A stretch of DNA of 64,000 nucleotides from positions 21,508,577-21,572,576 of the forward strand of contig CM043946.1 in the NCBI GenBank assembly GCA_014529385.2, read 5' to 3'. Below the pieces are notes generated by a model. The model worked only from the letters and a program-made list of their open reading frames with translations, was not told the DNA's origin and did not search any database. The stretch is from Adiantum capillus-veneris (taxonomy: Eukaryota > Streptophyta > Polypodiopsida > Polypodiales > Pteridaceae). The position numbers were made by a program, and so were the translations under genes. Below, one piece after another: positions 12,106 to 22,083 of this stretch (within the stretch, counting starts at the first letter, position 1; every line of letters begins with the position of its first letter).

Positions 12106-12492
12106 TCAGCTTCTAAAGTGGCTTTTTACTCTTTTTAGTTTTGCTTTGATCTTGTCTCTTTTGGCTTTTCCCTTTTGTTGAGTCCTCATGACCAACACAC
12201 TAACTATTATTGCTTGATCAAGTTGTTGATTGTTTTCCTCGTTTGGTTGATCCTGAGTCTTTTCTTTAGCTTGAGCTTGAGTCACCGCCTTCATAGGAAC
12301 CGTGGATTCTAGCTCAAATCCGTTTGAAGAAGGTAACACTCCTACAATGTTCATTGTTTCTCTCACCTTGTTGTTTGGGTGTTTTGGACAATTAGGAATG
12401 AGGTATGTAACACCACATTCTAGAAAATTCCAAATATCTCTAGGTTCTTTGTCTGAGAAGGATATTTTTTTGCCCAATGGTTGTCTCCACAC
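12106..12492 (-). pseudogene. G1 nucleocapsid region with zinc-knuckle remnant
   Basis: The frame contains LECGVTYLIPNCPKHP, matching CLECGITHLIPDCPKKP of G2. This is the second CCHC-type knuckle, with Cys1 and His altered in G1. A first knuckle (ECGDNHWAKK) is readable only in another frame, showing a frameshift near 12450. The following basic/acidic stretch (TQAQAKEKTQ) aligns with the G2 linker. The copia A insertion at 12729 separates this from the rest of gag at 27947. Confidence 0.65.
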
Positions 12493-12728
12493 TCATAGAA
12501 TAGTTGTACTTGCTACGTAGCTGGTGGTGCATCCAATGGTTGTTCTTGCATGGTAAGAATGGTTTTTGATCCATACTCTTTATTGTCTATGAAAATTAAG
12601 GTGTTCACGTTCATGGAATCATGGTTTCACATGGCCTCTGGCACATACAATGGTTGTGCAATCAATTTTAAACTCTGCCATGAAGGATAGGTATCTCTAG
12701 CATAAGAGCTACTGTTTGACATCATCCT

Positions 12729-12962
12729 TGTTGAGATATCGAGCTCTACATCTTGAGCTGGCATCCACTACGGGTCTTGGCCGCTTACGACATTTACTCA
12801 CTGGCGCGTTAGGTGACCGACACGGAGGATCTTTGCCAGTGATTCTACAGCTGGACTACACTTATAGTGCCAGCCTACTACGCTTCTAGCAAGTTCACAC
12901 TTAGTGACCGCATGTACATATGTGCTACTTTTCAGTTTTAGCACTTAGTCATTTTGTACTCC
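12729..12962 (+). repeat. Copia A 5' LTR, truncated
   Basis: It matches the right LTR from tgttgagat through ttttgtactc, then diverges. About 80 bp of the LTR 3' part and the primer-binding site are missing. They are replaced by sequence with a duplicated tccaaagtgca word. Confidence 0.8.
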
Positions 12963-13152
12963 AAAGTGCAAGTTTCTGAATAGGTCTCCAAAGTGCAGTA
13001 CACAAAGATTTACTGTACAAGTACAGTGGTTGTATGTACGCTTGATTGTGGACACTCGTTGAGTGTAGAAAGCGTTACAGGTACCACGATAGCAGGTTCA
13101 ACAGATTTGCAGGTTCTTGCAGATTGCAGCAATTTTGTCTTAGTGCTTCAAG

Positions 13153-13674
13153 ATGTCTGACGGTTTCAGTCAGATTGTTACTGAGAAGCTTGAGAAAAAT
13201 AACTACCCTGCATGGAAGTTCAGAATAACAAATTTCCTAAAAGGAAAAGGTTATTGGGACTATGTAGAAGGAGACAATGAAAAGGAACCAGAGATTCCCG
13301 AGGCAAATGCTACAGCAGAACAAAGGAAATATTTGAGGGACTGGCAACAAGGCCAGAGCAAAGTGATGTATTGGCTTTCTATGAGCATCATAGATGGCAT
13401 GATGGGCTATCTATAGGATGCTAAAACCCCCGCCAATGCATGGAAAAACTTAGGCAGAGTGTTTGAGGTGAACACCAAGGCCAGGAAGCTTCAACTAAAG
13501 TCGGAGCTAAATCAGGTTAAGAGGAACAACCTCTCCATCAATGATTATGCCTTGAAGATCAAGAGTATCATTGAGGCTCTTGGATCTATTAAAGTCTCAG
13601 TGGAAGACGATGACATTGTCTGTGCATGCTTGGATGGTTTAGGAGATGCTTCAATCCAAATGGCTGTTATATAA
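13153..13674 (+). pseudogene. Copia A gag (UBN2-type), interrupted
   Basis: The frame begins MSDGFSQIVTEKLEKNNYPA, with the typical copia gag opening in which a Tyr-x-x-Trp (here YPAW) motif precedes a short hydrophobic stretch. An in-frame TAG lies at 13414-13416. The downstream part has the helical LKSELNQVKRNNLSINDYAL and IDxxxDDDIV-type segments of copia gag. The frame closes at 13672. The C-terminal gag, zinc knuckle and protease are absent, because the next recognisable sequence is already GAG-pre-integrase. A deletion is the simplest reading. Confidence 0.8.
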
Positions 13675-13694
13675 AAGATTTCCAGAATGGCTAT

Positions 13695-14228
13695 AAGCTG
13701 ATCACAGAGGGAAAATGTGTGGGCAGAATGTTTACGCTGAATGTAGACATGCCTGAGATAAAAGCTGCATTATTTGCACAGGGCATAGGTGTTGTGGCTG
13801 ATGTTGACATTCGGCACAAACGCATTGGCCATGTCAATGAGCAAAGATTGCGCGGCATGCAATCAAAACAGATTGTAAAAGGTTTGCCCAAATTCAAGGT
13901 CGATGGTATGCATAAAGTGTGTGCAGCATTCCAGTTTGGAAAACAGTCAAAGGGCTCATTTCCACATGAGCGCAATGTATGTAAAAAGCCACTTGAGGTG
14001 GTGCACACAGATGTTTGGGGTCCAACCGATACTGCAAGTATACATGGTTGCAGGTATTATGTCTCTTTCATTGATGACCATACAAGGAAAGTATGGGTCT
14101 ACTTCATGCGTAACAAAAGTGAAGTGTTTGGTCACTTTCAAGACTTCAAAGTCATGATCGAGAAGGAGACAGATATGCAAATCAAGACATTGAGGTCAGA
14201 TAGAGGGGGGAGAGTACGTCTCCAATGA
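13695..14228 (+). pseudogene. Copia A GAG-pre-integrase and integrase N-part
   Basis: The GAG-pre-integrase zinc-binding module shows HKRIGHVNEQRL. Its following Cys pair is degraded (VCAAFQFGK in place of C-x2-C). The integrase core follows with HTDVWGP (first catalytic Asp), FIDDHTRKVWVYFM and LRSDRGG (second Asp). The frame shifts at the G run near 14205-14212, where one extra G breaks the usual GGEY continuation. The rest of the core lies in the next entry. Confidence 0.85.
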
Positions 14229-14231
14229 TTT

Positions 14232-16099
14232 TTCAGATTTTCTACGAATGCATGGTATACATAGGCAGTTTACATGCAGATATACTCCACAGCAGAATGG
14301 GGTCGCAGAAAGGAAAAACAGGCACATTGCAGAGGTTGCACGTACATTGATGAATGAGAAGAACATGCCTCATCATTTCTGGGCTGAAGCTGTAAATACA
14401 GCTGTGTACATTATGAACAGGACACCTACAGCTGTGGTGCATGATGTAACACCTAAGGAAAAGTTTACAGGTACAAAGCCTGATTTGGCACACTTGAAAG
14501 TGTTTGGATGCATAGCTTACGTGCATGTACCAGATGAGTTGCGTAGGAAATTGGATCCTAAGGCAGAGAAATGTATTCTTGTGGGATATTCCCTTGAACA
14601 AAAGGGGTACAGGTGCTACAATCCTACTACACGAGAATTACGAGTGAGCAGAGATGTAGTCTTTGATGAGATGAGCAGCTGGTACAATAATGTACATGAC
14701 ACTATTGGGGATGATGTAAAAGATGATGTGGTTGTAAAAAATGTGAGGCCACAGTCACAGGTTTTGAGTGGACCACAAGAGTCCTCTTCTCGTGGCTCTG
14801 TTGAGAAGCCATGGAATGGTAGACTACGTACGCAGGTTACTCCACCAGCAGGTATACGGAATGTATCACGAAAAGGAAAGGAGAAGGTTGATGAACCTCC
14901 CTTTATGGCTGATGCATCATCCGGTTTTTCACATGTAGACATGGATTCAGATGGTTCTGAACAAAGTCTTGATGAGGAATTTGGAATTTTGGCTGTCAGG
15001 ACACCTAGTGTAAGGAAAGTACAAGAAGATGCTAGAGGGCAAAAGAGTGACCCAGGACCGCGCAGATCTAACAGAGTTAGAAATCCAATTCAGAAATTGA
15101 CTTATGATGGGTATCTAGCGCATCACCAAGCCTACATGGCTAAGGTGATACAGGATGTGGAGCCCACATGTTTTGAGGATGCAGTTGGAAATGTGCATTG
15201 GGATGATGCAATGAATGAAGAGATGGCTGCATTGGAAGCAAACGACACATGGGAGTTGGTGCCATTGCCAAGTGGCAAGAAAGCTAGTGGCTGTAAATGG
15301 GTGTATAAAACCAAGCATAAGGCTGATGGTAACATTGAGTGTCACAAGGAAAGGCTGGTCGCAAAGGGTTATGCACAGACGTATGGCATAGACTATGAGG
15401 AGACCTTTGCTCCAGTGGAAAAGATGACGACTGTGAGATCTGTCATAGTAGTGGCTGCATCTAGAGGATGGATTATGCATCAAATGGATGTAAAGAATGA
15501 CTTCTTGAATGGTGAGTTGCAAGAGGAAATGTATATGGATCAGCCACCTGGTTATGTCGATCCAGGTTACCCACATTATGTATGCAGACTTCTCAAAGCT
15601 TTGTATGGTTTGAAGCAGGGCTCTAGAGCATGGTATGACAGGATTGCCAAGTATCTTGTATGTATTGGGTTTAGGAGAGCTCATGCTGATCATTCACTCT
15701 ATGTACGTGAGAGTGATGTGGGGATTGTGGTCATTGCCATATATGTAGATGACCTTATTATTGTGGGTGACAATGCTATGGAGATTGACCATGTGAAGGG
15801 TCTTCTCAAACAGGAGTTTGAAATGAAATATTTGGGCAAGTTGCGCTACTTTCTTGGCATTGAGGTGATCAAGACTCCAGAGGGTGTATGGCTATCACAG
15901 AGACAGTATGCTTTGGACATGTTATCAAAGTATGGTATGGCTGATTGTAAGCCAATTTCTATTCCCTTGGATGTGAATGGAAAGCTGAGTGCAGATAAGG
16001 GTGACGTTGTTGAGGATGTCAAGATGTACAGGAAGATTGTGGGTAGTCTAATCTACTTGACTATCACGAGGCCAGACTTGAGCTACACAGTAGGCTTGG
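14232..16099 (+). pseudogene. Copia A integrase C-part and reverse transcriptase
   Basis: A long open frame continues the integrase core (YTPQQNGVAERKNR, with the catalytic Glu). It goes through the linker (RRSNRVRNP) into reverse transcriptase: WVYKTKHKADG, RLVAKGYAQ, ETFAPV, DVKNDFLNGEL (usual KTAFL altered to KNDFL), LYGLKQ and the catalytic YVDDL near residues 500-505. It stops being copia at 16100, where G2 begins. The frame is otherwise intact for over 600 codons, so this copy was damaged mainly by the insertion and the upstream lesions. Confidence 0.9.
16095..16099. repeat. G2 target-site duplication, left copy (cttgg)
   Basis: cttgg precedes the G2 left LTR, and the same five bases follow the right LTR at 27029-27033. 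With one copy removed, the copia A reading frame resumes in RNase H. Confidence 0.95.
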
Positions 16100-17056
16100 T
16101 GTTGGACGGGAGCGACTCACACACCCATGACGTGCATGAAAACACTACCTAGATAAACATAATGTCAATCGAGGACACAAATGACACGATAAGCACACAG
16201 AGGAAATCTCTTTAGCTTGTCAGGCTGAGATCATCCTACACATACAACACTCAGGAAGGCCAACTAAACCACAATCAAGAACCTCACTACTCTCAACTAC
16301 ACCATCTAGCCACATACACACATACGGAAGGTAACTCACCAAATCATGCCAGATTCATACGAAACTTAAGGAACACCATCCCCTCACTTGGATACACCCG
16401 TCCCTACGCTTCTACACTCAAAACCCTCACTCAAAACCCATCTGCGAAAAACACGTAGGATGACAGAGCAGAATTTTGAAAGTGCCCGAAACTGAAATTT
16501 ATGAGTACCTATGCGTAGCTTATGTCGCCACGATTCTATAGAGTACTAGCACGTAGAAAAAAGACATCGTTTGATACACTTACGGCCACAAATAGCTCAT
16601 AGATGCATCGGCGTGTTCGCTTCGTCTCGCGTGGAATGCTTGGCGTTGTCGCGTAGCTCTCCTCGAGCCTACAACAATGGTGTAGTCGGATCTCCAATGT
16701 GTTGAGCGAGCCGGGCATAGCAAGAGGATGAAGCTCACGCTCGCTCTCTTTCTCTCTCACACGCAGTAGACGGCAGCGCTAAAGTTTGATTATGATTAAA
16801 AGTCTTTTTACAAAATGACCTAGGTACCTTATATACTAAGGCTACCTTAGGTTTAACCAAAAATGGGGTTGAAAGGGTCAAATGGATTTGTATTTACAAT
16901 CTGGAAGTGCCATTGCACCCCGGCTTCTGAAACTAGAATAACTACTCATTACAGATGGTGTTTATAGCCATAATCCGCAGCATTTCATAACTCGCAAAAG
17001 ATAAGACTTTGGTACGAAACTTGAGTTATGTTGTTTTGTTGACCCAGCGGTCAACA
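16100..17056 (-). repeat. G2 3' LTR (left)
   Basis: Nearly identical to 26071-27028. It holds a minus-strand TATA-like motif (TAGTATATAA, about 16832-16841) and a 74-codon minus-strand frame at 16536-16760. Degenerate half-palindromes of the leader B type lie near 16452-16464 (acacgtaggatga) and 16507-16526. Confidence 0.95.
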
Positions 17057-17068
17057 TTCCCCCCTTCC
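17057..17068 (-). other. G2 polypurine tract
   Basis: The minus strand reads GGAAGGGGGGAA directly before the 3' LTR. This is the expected primer for plus-strand DNA synthesis. A very similar tract is at 7209-7220 in G1. Confidence 0.85.
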
Positions 17069-18839
17069 GCGTTCATGTCATCCCCGACATGACCTGATTG
17101 TCGATGGCCATGTGGTCTTTGCTGTCATTTGGCTTCATCTCTTGCACTGCTTGTAACTTTGTCGAACCACAACAAGAACTATGATCCATTAGAGCGGACA
17201 TCTATCATCATAACCGTTCATCTTTTGAGACCCTTTGATTACTTTTATGTCTGCTCTTCTTCATTGGGGACTTCTTTGTTCCTGTGCAATCATGTTGTTA
17301 GTGTTGTCTTCAACTTTGTCATTGTAGGCCATTCTTCGACTCGCCATTGAGGAGAAGTATGCTATGCTCTGAAATTGGTGCTCCAATTCATTTGTCAATT
17401 GATTTGAGTAGCATTTCCTTATTGTTGATGTAGAAGGAATATGTACAAGAGGATGGTGATAGGTGTCTTTAGATTAGGGTCTAAAACCTGGATGGCCAAA
17501 GGAAAAAAACCCGGTGGGAAAAATTGCCTTTGGTATACGCTCTTATTGGAGTTGAGCAGTTGAACGTGAAGTACATGTTCATGAAAGGTGAGTGCTTGGG
17601 TGAAACACGGAAAGAGTGCCTGATGCAAGTGCCAATTATGGGACACTCTATATGCATATGAGAAATTTGTCAACAAAAGCATGAAATGTGAAAGAAGGAG
17701 ATGATGGGTGTTTCGAGGAATAAATGTGGCACATGTGACATCAAAAGATGTCTCAATAGCTTCCACCTTTCCAAGAAGGGTTTTCGATGTAGAAGTTTCT
17801 CCACTCGTATCTCACTGTGCTCAGTACGTGAGTGTCTTTTGGACCTTCTCCTTCACTTCACCAGACTTAAGTACTTAGACTTCGACACTTTTGCTCACCT
17901 ATACCAGCATGAGCGACACAACGTAAATATGCTCAACTCTTCCAGCTTGAGCAGTACCTAGAATAGCTAAGACACTTAGAACACAGAGAATATTACTTGA
18001 ATCTTTGGGACTAACACCTCACTCATTTTGTGGCTTAGCTACTCAACTCTGACTTGTATAACTTGTCGGTTGCATATTGACACTACTTTGTGACAAGTTC
18101 TTCGGCTGTTGTAGTGGCTGCTGAGACATACTTCGTGAAGTTTCATCGTTTTCCTGTACCTTCTTCTCTTTGTAGTCCTCAAGCCTCTCGTCAGTCTTTT
18201 CTTCATGTGGATTATGGATTTTTTTATTTTTTTCTTAATAATAAACAAAGAAAATCTTAAAACAACTCAACAAAAGAAAAATCATTCAAATAGAAATCTA
18301 AATGCTATGTACACTATACACATGTCCCTAGGGGCTCATATATGGATTTTGTCCCCATACGCCTCTGTAACACCACTAAGAGGGCATATACTCTAAATTT
18401 CGTCAAAAATTATCACAATAAAACGCAAAAATTCAATGCATCTCACAAAACATTGCCCTCTAATAGTCATAATGTTAGATCCGCATTCAGAATGCCTCCC
18501 CCCTTCCTATTTGGAGTCATCCTTTACGACAGGGTATCGCAAAGGGTATGTGTTGTGCTTGGGCAATTAAAAGTTGTGCCTATGCAGGCCTTGTAATGTA
18601 GCCCTATTATGCATACACAATCAATGCATGGAAAAGATTTATGTTGTGCAAGATGTGGGTATAAGCAATTTTCTTATTGGCATTTGTTGGCGAGGCTTCC
18701 TATTCTAAGCAATGTAATGGTCTTTGAAGCTCCTGTATCGTTGCTTGATTGAAGCGACTTGCTCTCTTCTAACTGTACTGTAATCGTAGGAAGAATTGTA
18801 AGAATTCAAGCGGCGATGCACTGACAGCAGTTTTGTTGT
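17069..18839 (-). other. G2 3' internal region, no reverse transcriptase found
   Basis: The sequence is conserved with G1 7221-8700 at the nucleotide level, but frames are short on both strands. None of the expected reverse-transcriptase (YxDD box) or integrase (HHCC, DD35E) landmarks appears. It may be a 3' untranslated region or a decayed coding region. Confidence 0.5.
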
Positions 18840-19650
18840 TCTTCTTTGGGACCCATTTCTTTGTGATTATTGGCTGTTTTGTTGCTGACTCTCATTTGGG
18901 AATCCATACTTGCCCGTGCTTTGTTTGTGTTTGAAGAGACTTCTTTGTGATCCACCTTTTTGTTGTGTGAGTCGACAATGGTATTTGCTTCAGCCCTTGT
19001 ACGCTTGGTTGGGGACGGGATTTAGGCTTTGAAAGTTGATACTATGGTTGTTTTGGAATCCAAATGAATTCCTGACTTTTTTGTGCTTGAATCAACTTCT
19101 TTGGAACCCAAACCTGAGTTGTGAAAGCTTGCGACTTTGTGATATTTTTACCCGTTCGTGCACGCTTTCCTTGTTTTTGTTTTGGTGTTGGATCTTGTGA
19201 TTTGTCATTAGAGATCTTTGTCTTCTTGATCCATATGTGTTTTTGGCCGATCTGGCTTTTTGGTATCCAGATTTGTCGAGCTTTTTGGCTTTGACTTGTT
19301 GTCCTATTCTTTTGACCTGTCATGGTTGTTGCTGAAGGGGTTGGTGATAGTGATGGCTTGAGTTGATGATAGGGGATGTAGTAAGATTCATCACTATCGC
19401 TACTATCCTCAGCAAGGTTGACTTCTTGTACTTTCCCTTGATTTTTTGGCTGGTAGTGGAAAGTTACTGTCTGTTTGCTCGTGGGTGGTAGTTTCTTGGA
19501 GGACTTTTCTAGCCCATTGATTAGAGCATTGTTAGCTCATTGCTCTGGTTGTATTCCTCCTAGATGAGTCTTTGCATCCTTATTAGTAGCCATGTATGAG
19601 GATGCTTGTAGTGGCTGTGTTTTCATCGAGGACTTTGGAATCCACTTTTG
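18840..19650 (-). pseudogene. G2 tail with repeated W-[IV]-P-K motifs
   Basis: On the minus strand, short segments encode Trp-Ile/Val-Pro-Lys or close variants at about 19629-19650 (HQKWIPK, end of the protease frame), 19258-19277 (QIWIPK), 19222-19240 (HIWIKK), 19097-19118 (TQVWVPKK), 19049-19072 (EFIWIPK), 18893-18912 and 18845-18865. They are joined by Lys/Gln/Ser/Thr-rich, apparently disordered spacers. The frame 19042-19323 holds four of them. This looks like a basic repeated peptide after the protease, perhaps for RNA binding. The function is unknown, and stops break it into pieces in this copy. Confidence 0.6.
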
Positions 19651-20730
19651 ATGCACTTTACTTGTGTAGCGATGACATTGATTCCCGGGTCGTTGATCTT
19701 CTGAAAGCTCGAAGTGTTCTACAGAGTCATAGAACTCGTCGTCTTCTTCATATTTTGATTCTCCACATTTCTTTGTTTGCTCCTTATTTCGAGAGATTAT
19801 TGATGTCTGGTTCTCTTCGTTTTTCTGGATTACACTCACTGCAAAATAAGGAACGACATCATACCCATTTTCATCACAAAACTTTGTTGTGGGAGCATCC
19901 TTCACGACGCACACGTCCAGAGTAGCCAAGATGTGTTCCCATCCAAAAGGCTCTAACTCTTCTTCAAGAAATGGTTCTGGGATATAGTCCATATCCTCTA
20001 TAACCCGCTCTAGGATACATTCCTCACGTTTCAAGCTACCACATTGTGAAGCTCCACACATCCACAGGTCTTTAGGCTTTCCTAACCAAGCTGGAAGTTC
20101 TGATCCTGCTACTGTGGCGGAATCAAACTTCTCAACCGGTGTTCTCGGCATATCCCTATAGCTATGGTCACTCAAGTTTACCTTTGTTATGGTTTCCATA
20201 TGTCTCAGGTATATATGGTCATAACCCCAATCTTGGACCATTTTCAATTGTCGCATGAATGGTCTTCCCAGAATGATGTCATAGTTGTTCTTCTTGCCAA
20301 AGTCAACAACAACAAAAGTGTGTTCATATTCAATGCCACAAGAAGTAACAAGTACTTTTTCTAACAGTCCTAGGGGCTTTTCCTTGTGTCCGTTTGCAAG
20401 CTGCAGGGTCATTCGTGTAGATATCAAGGCAGGACGTCCCCATTTTTTCCAAACCTCTTTGGTTGCAATGGCCACACCAGCTCCACTGTCAAGGATTGCC
20501 ATGGTTTTTACATTATTGAATTCCATAGGAAGGGTGGTGTTTCCATCTTCTCCCTCATAATACTCGCCTACCTTGTTTAATGGCACTGGCCTAGTATTTA
20601 GTTGAGGCATTTCAAGCTCTTTGATGCCTTCCTCGATTCGAGTCATTGGGGTTTTTACACCAAATTTCTCTAGACATTTACCCACATTAGCCCACATGTT
20701 TGGTCTTATTCTGAGCAACTCGGCTAACAT
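19537..20730 (-). pseudogene. G2 protease (retropepsin-like) with flanking domains
   Basis: A 397-codon frame whose ATG overlaps the stop of the preceding frame (TAATG at 20732-20728). Residues 1-60 are an upstream domain shared with G1 (IRPNMWANVGKCLEKFG). The catalytic loop is ILDSGAGVAIAT, with Asp at residue 81. The flap/second-lobe signature YDIILGRPFM follows near residue 150, as in gypsy proteases that process Gag. After the protease is a conserved acidic region (EPFLEEELEPFGWEHIL), which aligns with G1, and then the first WIPK motif. The active site is intact, so this segment could be functional if made. In a complete family member it should be fused to gag by frameshifting or readthrough; here several lesions separate them. 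Confidence 0.85.
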
Positions 20731-20999
20731 TATTGTACAGGTGACTGGGTAGATAGAATATCTACTAGCCCCTTTGAATCGATGGCCTTGTTGGGAGACA
20801 GTCTCTGTGATGGGACTGCAACCACATTTGACTTGGTCTCGTACTCTCCCATGTAGGACGGTAGTGTTCTTAGCGAATGGGGTTGACTATCTATAGATTG
20901 TACATATCCTTTGTCGCCCCAACACGATTGCATGTCTAGATTCTTTTGAGATCCAGTCTCAAATTCCTCTATTGGTGGTAGAAACACCTCGTTCATCAC
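20730..20999 (-). pseudogene. G2 linker frame before the protease
   Basis: An 89-codon frame with no recognised domain (PPIEEFETGSQKNLDMQSC). It overlaps the preceding linker frame by about 40 bases in another frame and ends at the TAA that overlaps the protease ATG. It probably belongs to one long gag-protease reading frame broken by indels. Confidence 0.5.
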
Positions 21000-21636
21000 G
21001 AGTCTTGTCTACTCGTCTTCTTAGGTCATCGACTTCATTGGCCTCTCTGACTTGTTTCCACAATTCATCAAGACCATCTATCTCTTTACAATCCTCAGGT
21101 AGAGCTTGGTGAAATCCCTCGGAAGAGTTATCAGTGGTATTCAGTACTATCCTTGGTTCTAATGCTGGGTCTTTGAGGTTTGGTCTGTGCTCATGAATAG
21201 AATCTGGCTCTTTTAGTTCCTGGTTTGGTGGGATTACTTGTGTAGGCATGACATGGATCACATCCTCAGGTTTTGCAACTAGTGGTTCTAGTAAAGCTTG
21301 GGCTGTTTGAATCATTTTATGGCACATTTCAAATCTTTGCTTTTCTAGTTCCGCATCGGGATATGTCATCCACATGTGTTCTTGGGTTTGGTTGTTTTTG
21401 AGCCTCACATCATAGGCTTTCAAGAGGGTATCTAATGTCTCATTAACCTTCTCTGCCAACACAGATCCTCCTGAACTAGCATTTCTCGGTTTCTCATCGG
21501 TGGATGGTTCTTCTAAAGGTTTAACCATCTGTGTAAGAGAAGGTGCCTCCTTTTCCTCATGTTGTTTTATCTTCTCCTCAGCTTCGGTAAGCTTCTCAGC
21601 TAGGGATTTTTGCTCTCGTTTCCTGCGTGCTTTCAT
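20959..21636 (-). pseudogene. G2 gag C-terminal linker, helical
   Basis: A 225-codon frame. Residues 1-40 are highly charged and coiled-coil-like (KREQKSLAEKLTEAEEKIKQ). Further on are VNETLDTLLKAYDVRLKNNQ and a proline-rich middle. It is in frame with the nucleocapsid frame, separated only by a stop at 21664-21666. It lies between nucleocapsid and protease; such a long helical spacer is unusual for a gypsy Gag. G1 retains nucleotide similarity at about 11850-12060. Confidence 0.6.
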
Positions 21637-21663
21637 CCTAGTCTTTCTAGCTTTCCAACTATT

Positions 21664-22083
21664 TCATTTGATCTTGGATTTTTGACTAGGTGCGTCTGTC
21701 TTTGGTCCATCATCTGTCTTTGGATTCTCATCAGCTTTCTTTTGAGCTTGTGCTCTCGTAACCACTTGAACTGGTACGAAATTTTCATTTTCTGAGCTAC
21801 TAGGTAGCTGAAAAATCCCTGATACATTTGTCGTGATTTTCCTGATTTGGTTTGGTTTTTTCGGGCAATCGGGGATCAAGTGAGTGATGCCACACTCAAG
21901 ACAATAGGCATTTACTTCAGTGATCTCCGTATGAGGACATTGTTTGACCAAGTGGTTGTCACGACTTTTGTGACACTCTGTCTCTGGTTGAGGAGATTCT
22001 TTTAGCATTTCCTCTTGGCTATAAGCAAGACCTAGATAAGCCGCTATTTGCAATGAATCGCAATGTCTTTTTGTCCATTTCAT
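21664..22083 (-). pseudogene. G2 nucleocapsid with CCHC-type knuckle
   Basis: The frame overlaps the end of the gag frame by 65 bases in a different frame. It carries CLECGITHLIPDC near residues 61-73, a C-x2-C-x3-H-x4-C knuckle one residue shorter than the retroviral standard. Just before it is HKSRDNHLVKQCP, which looks like an additional knuckle with eroded cysteines (G1 keeps ECGDNHWAKK here). The basic tail QKKADENPK follows. Its likely role is packaging of element RNA. Confidence 0.75.

Noticed and set aside
13004-13150. Primer-binding site for copia A
   Set aside because: Searched after the truncated 5' LTR; no TGGTATCAGAGC-like site, apparently deleted.
15115-15693. 192-codon minus-strand ORF
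   Set aside because: Antisense shadow of the copia A reverse transcriptase frame.
17069-19536. Hidden reverse transcriptase or integrase of G2
   Set aside because: Read both strands for YxDD, HHCC and DD35E landmarks; none seen. A profile search is still needed.
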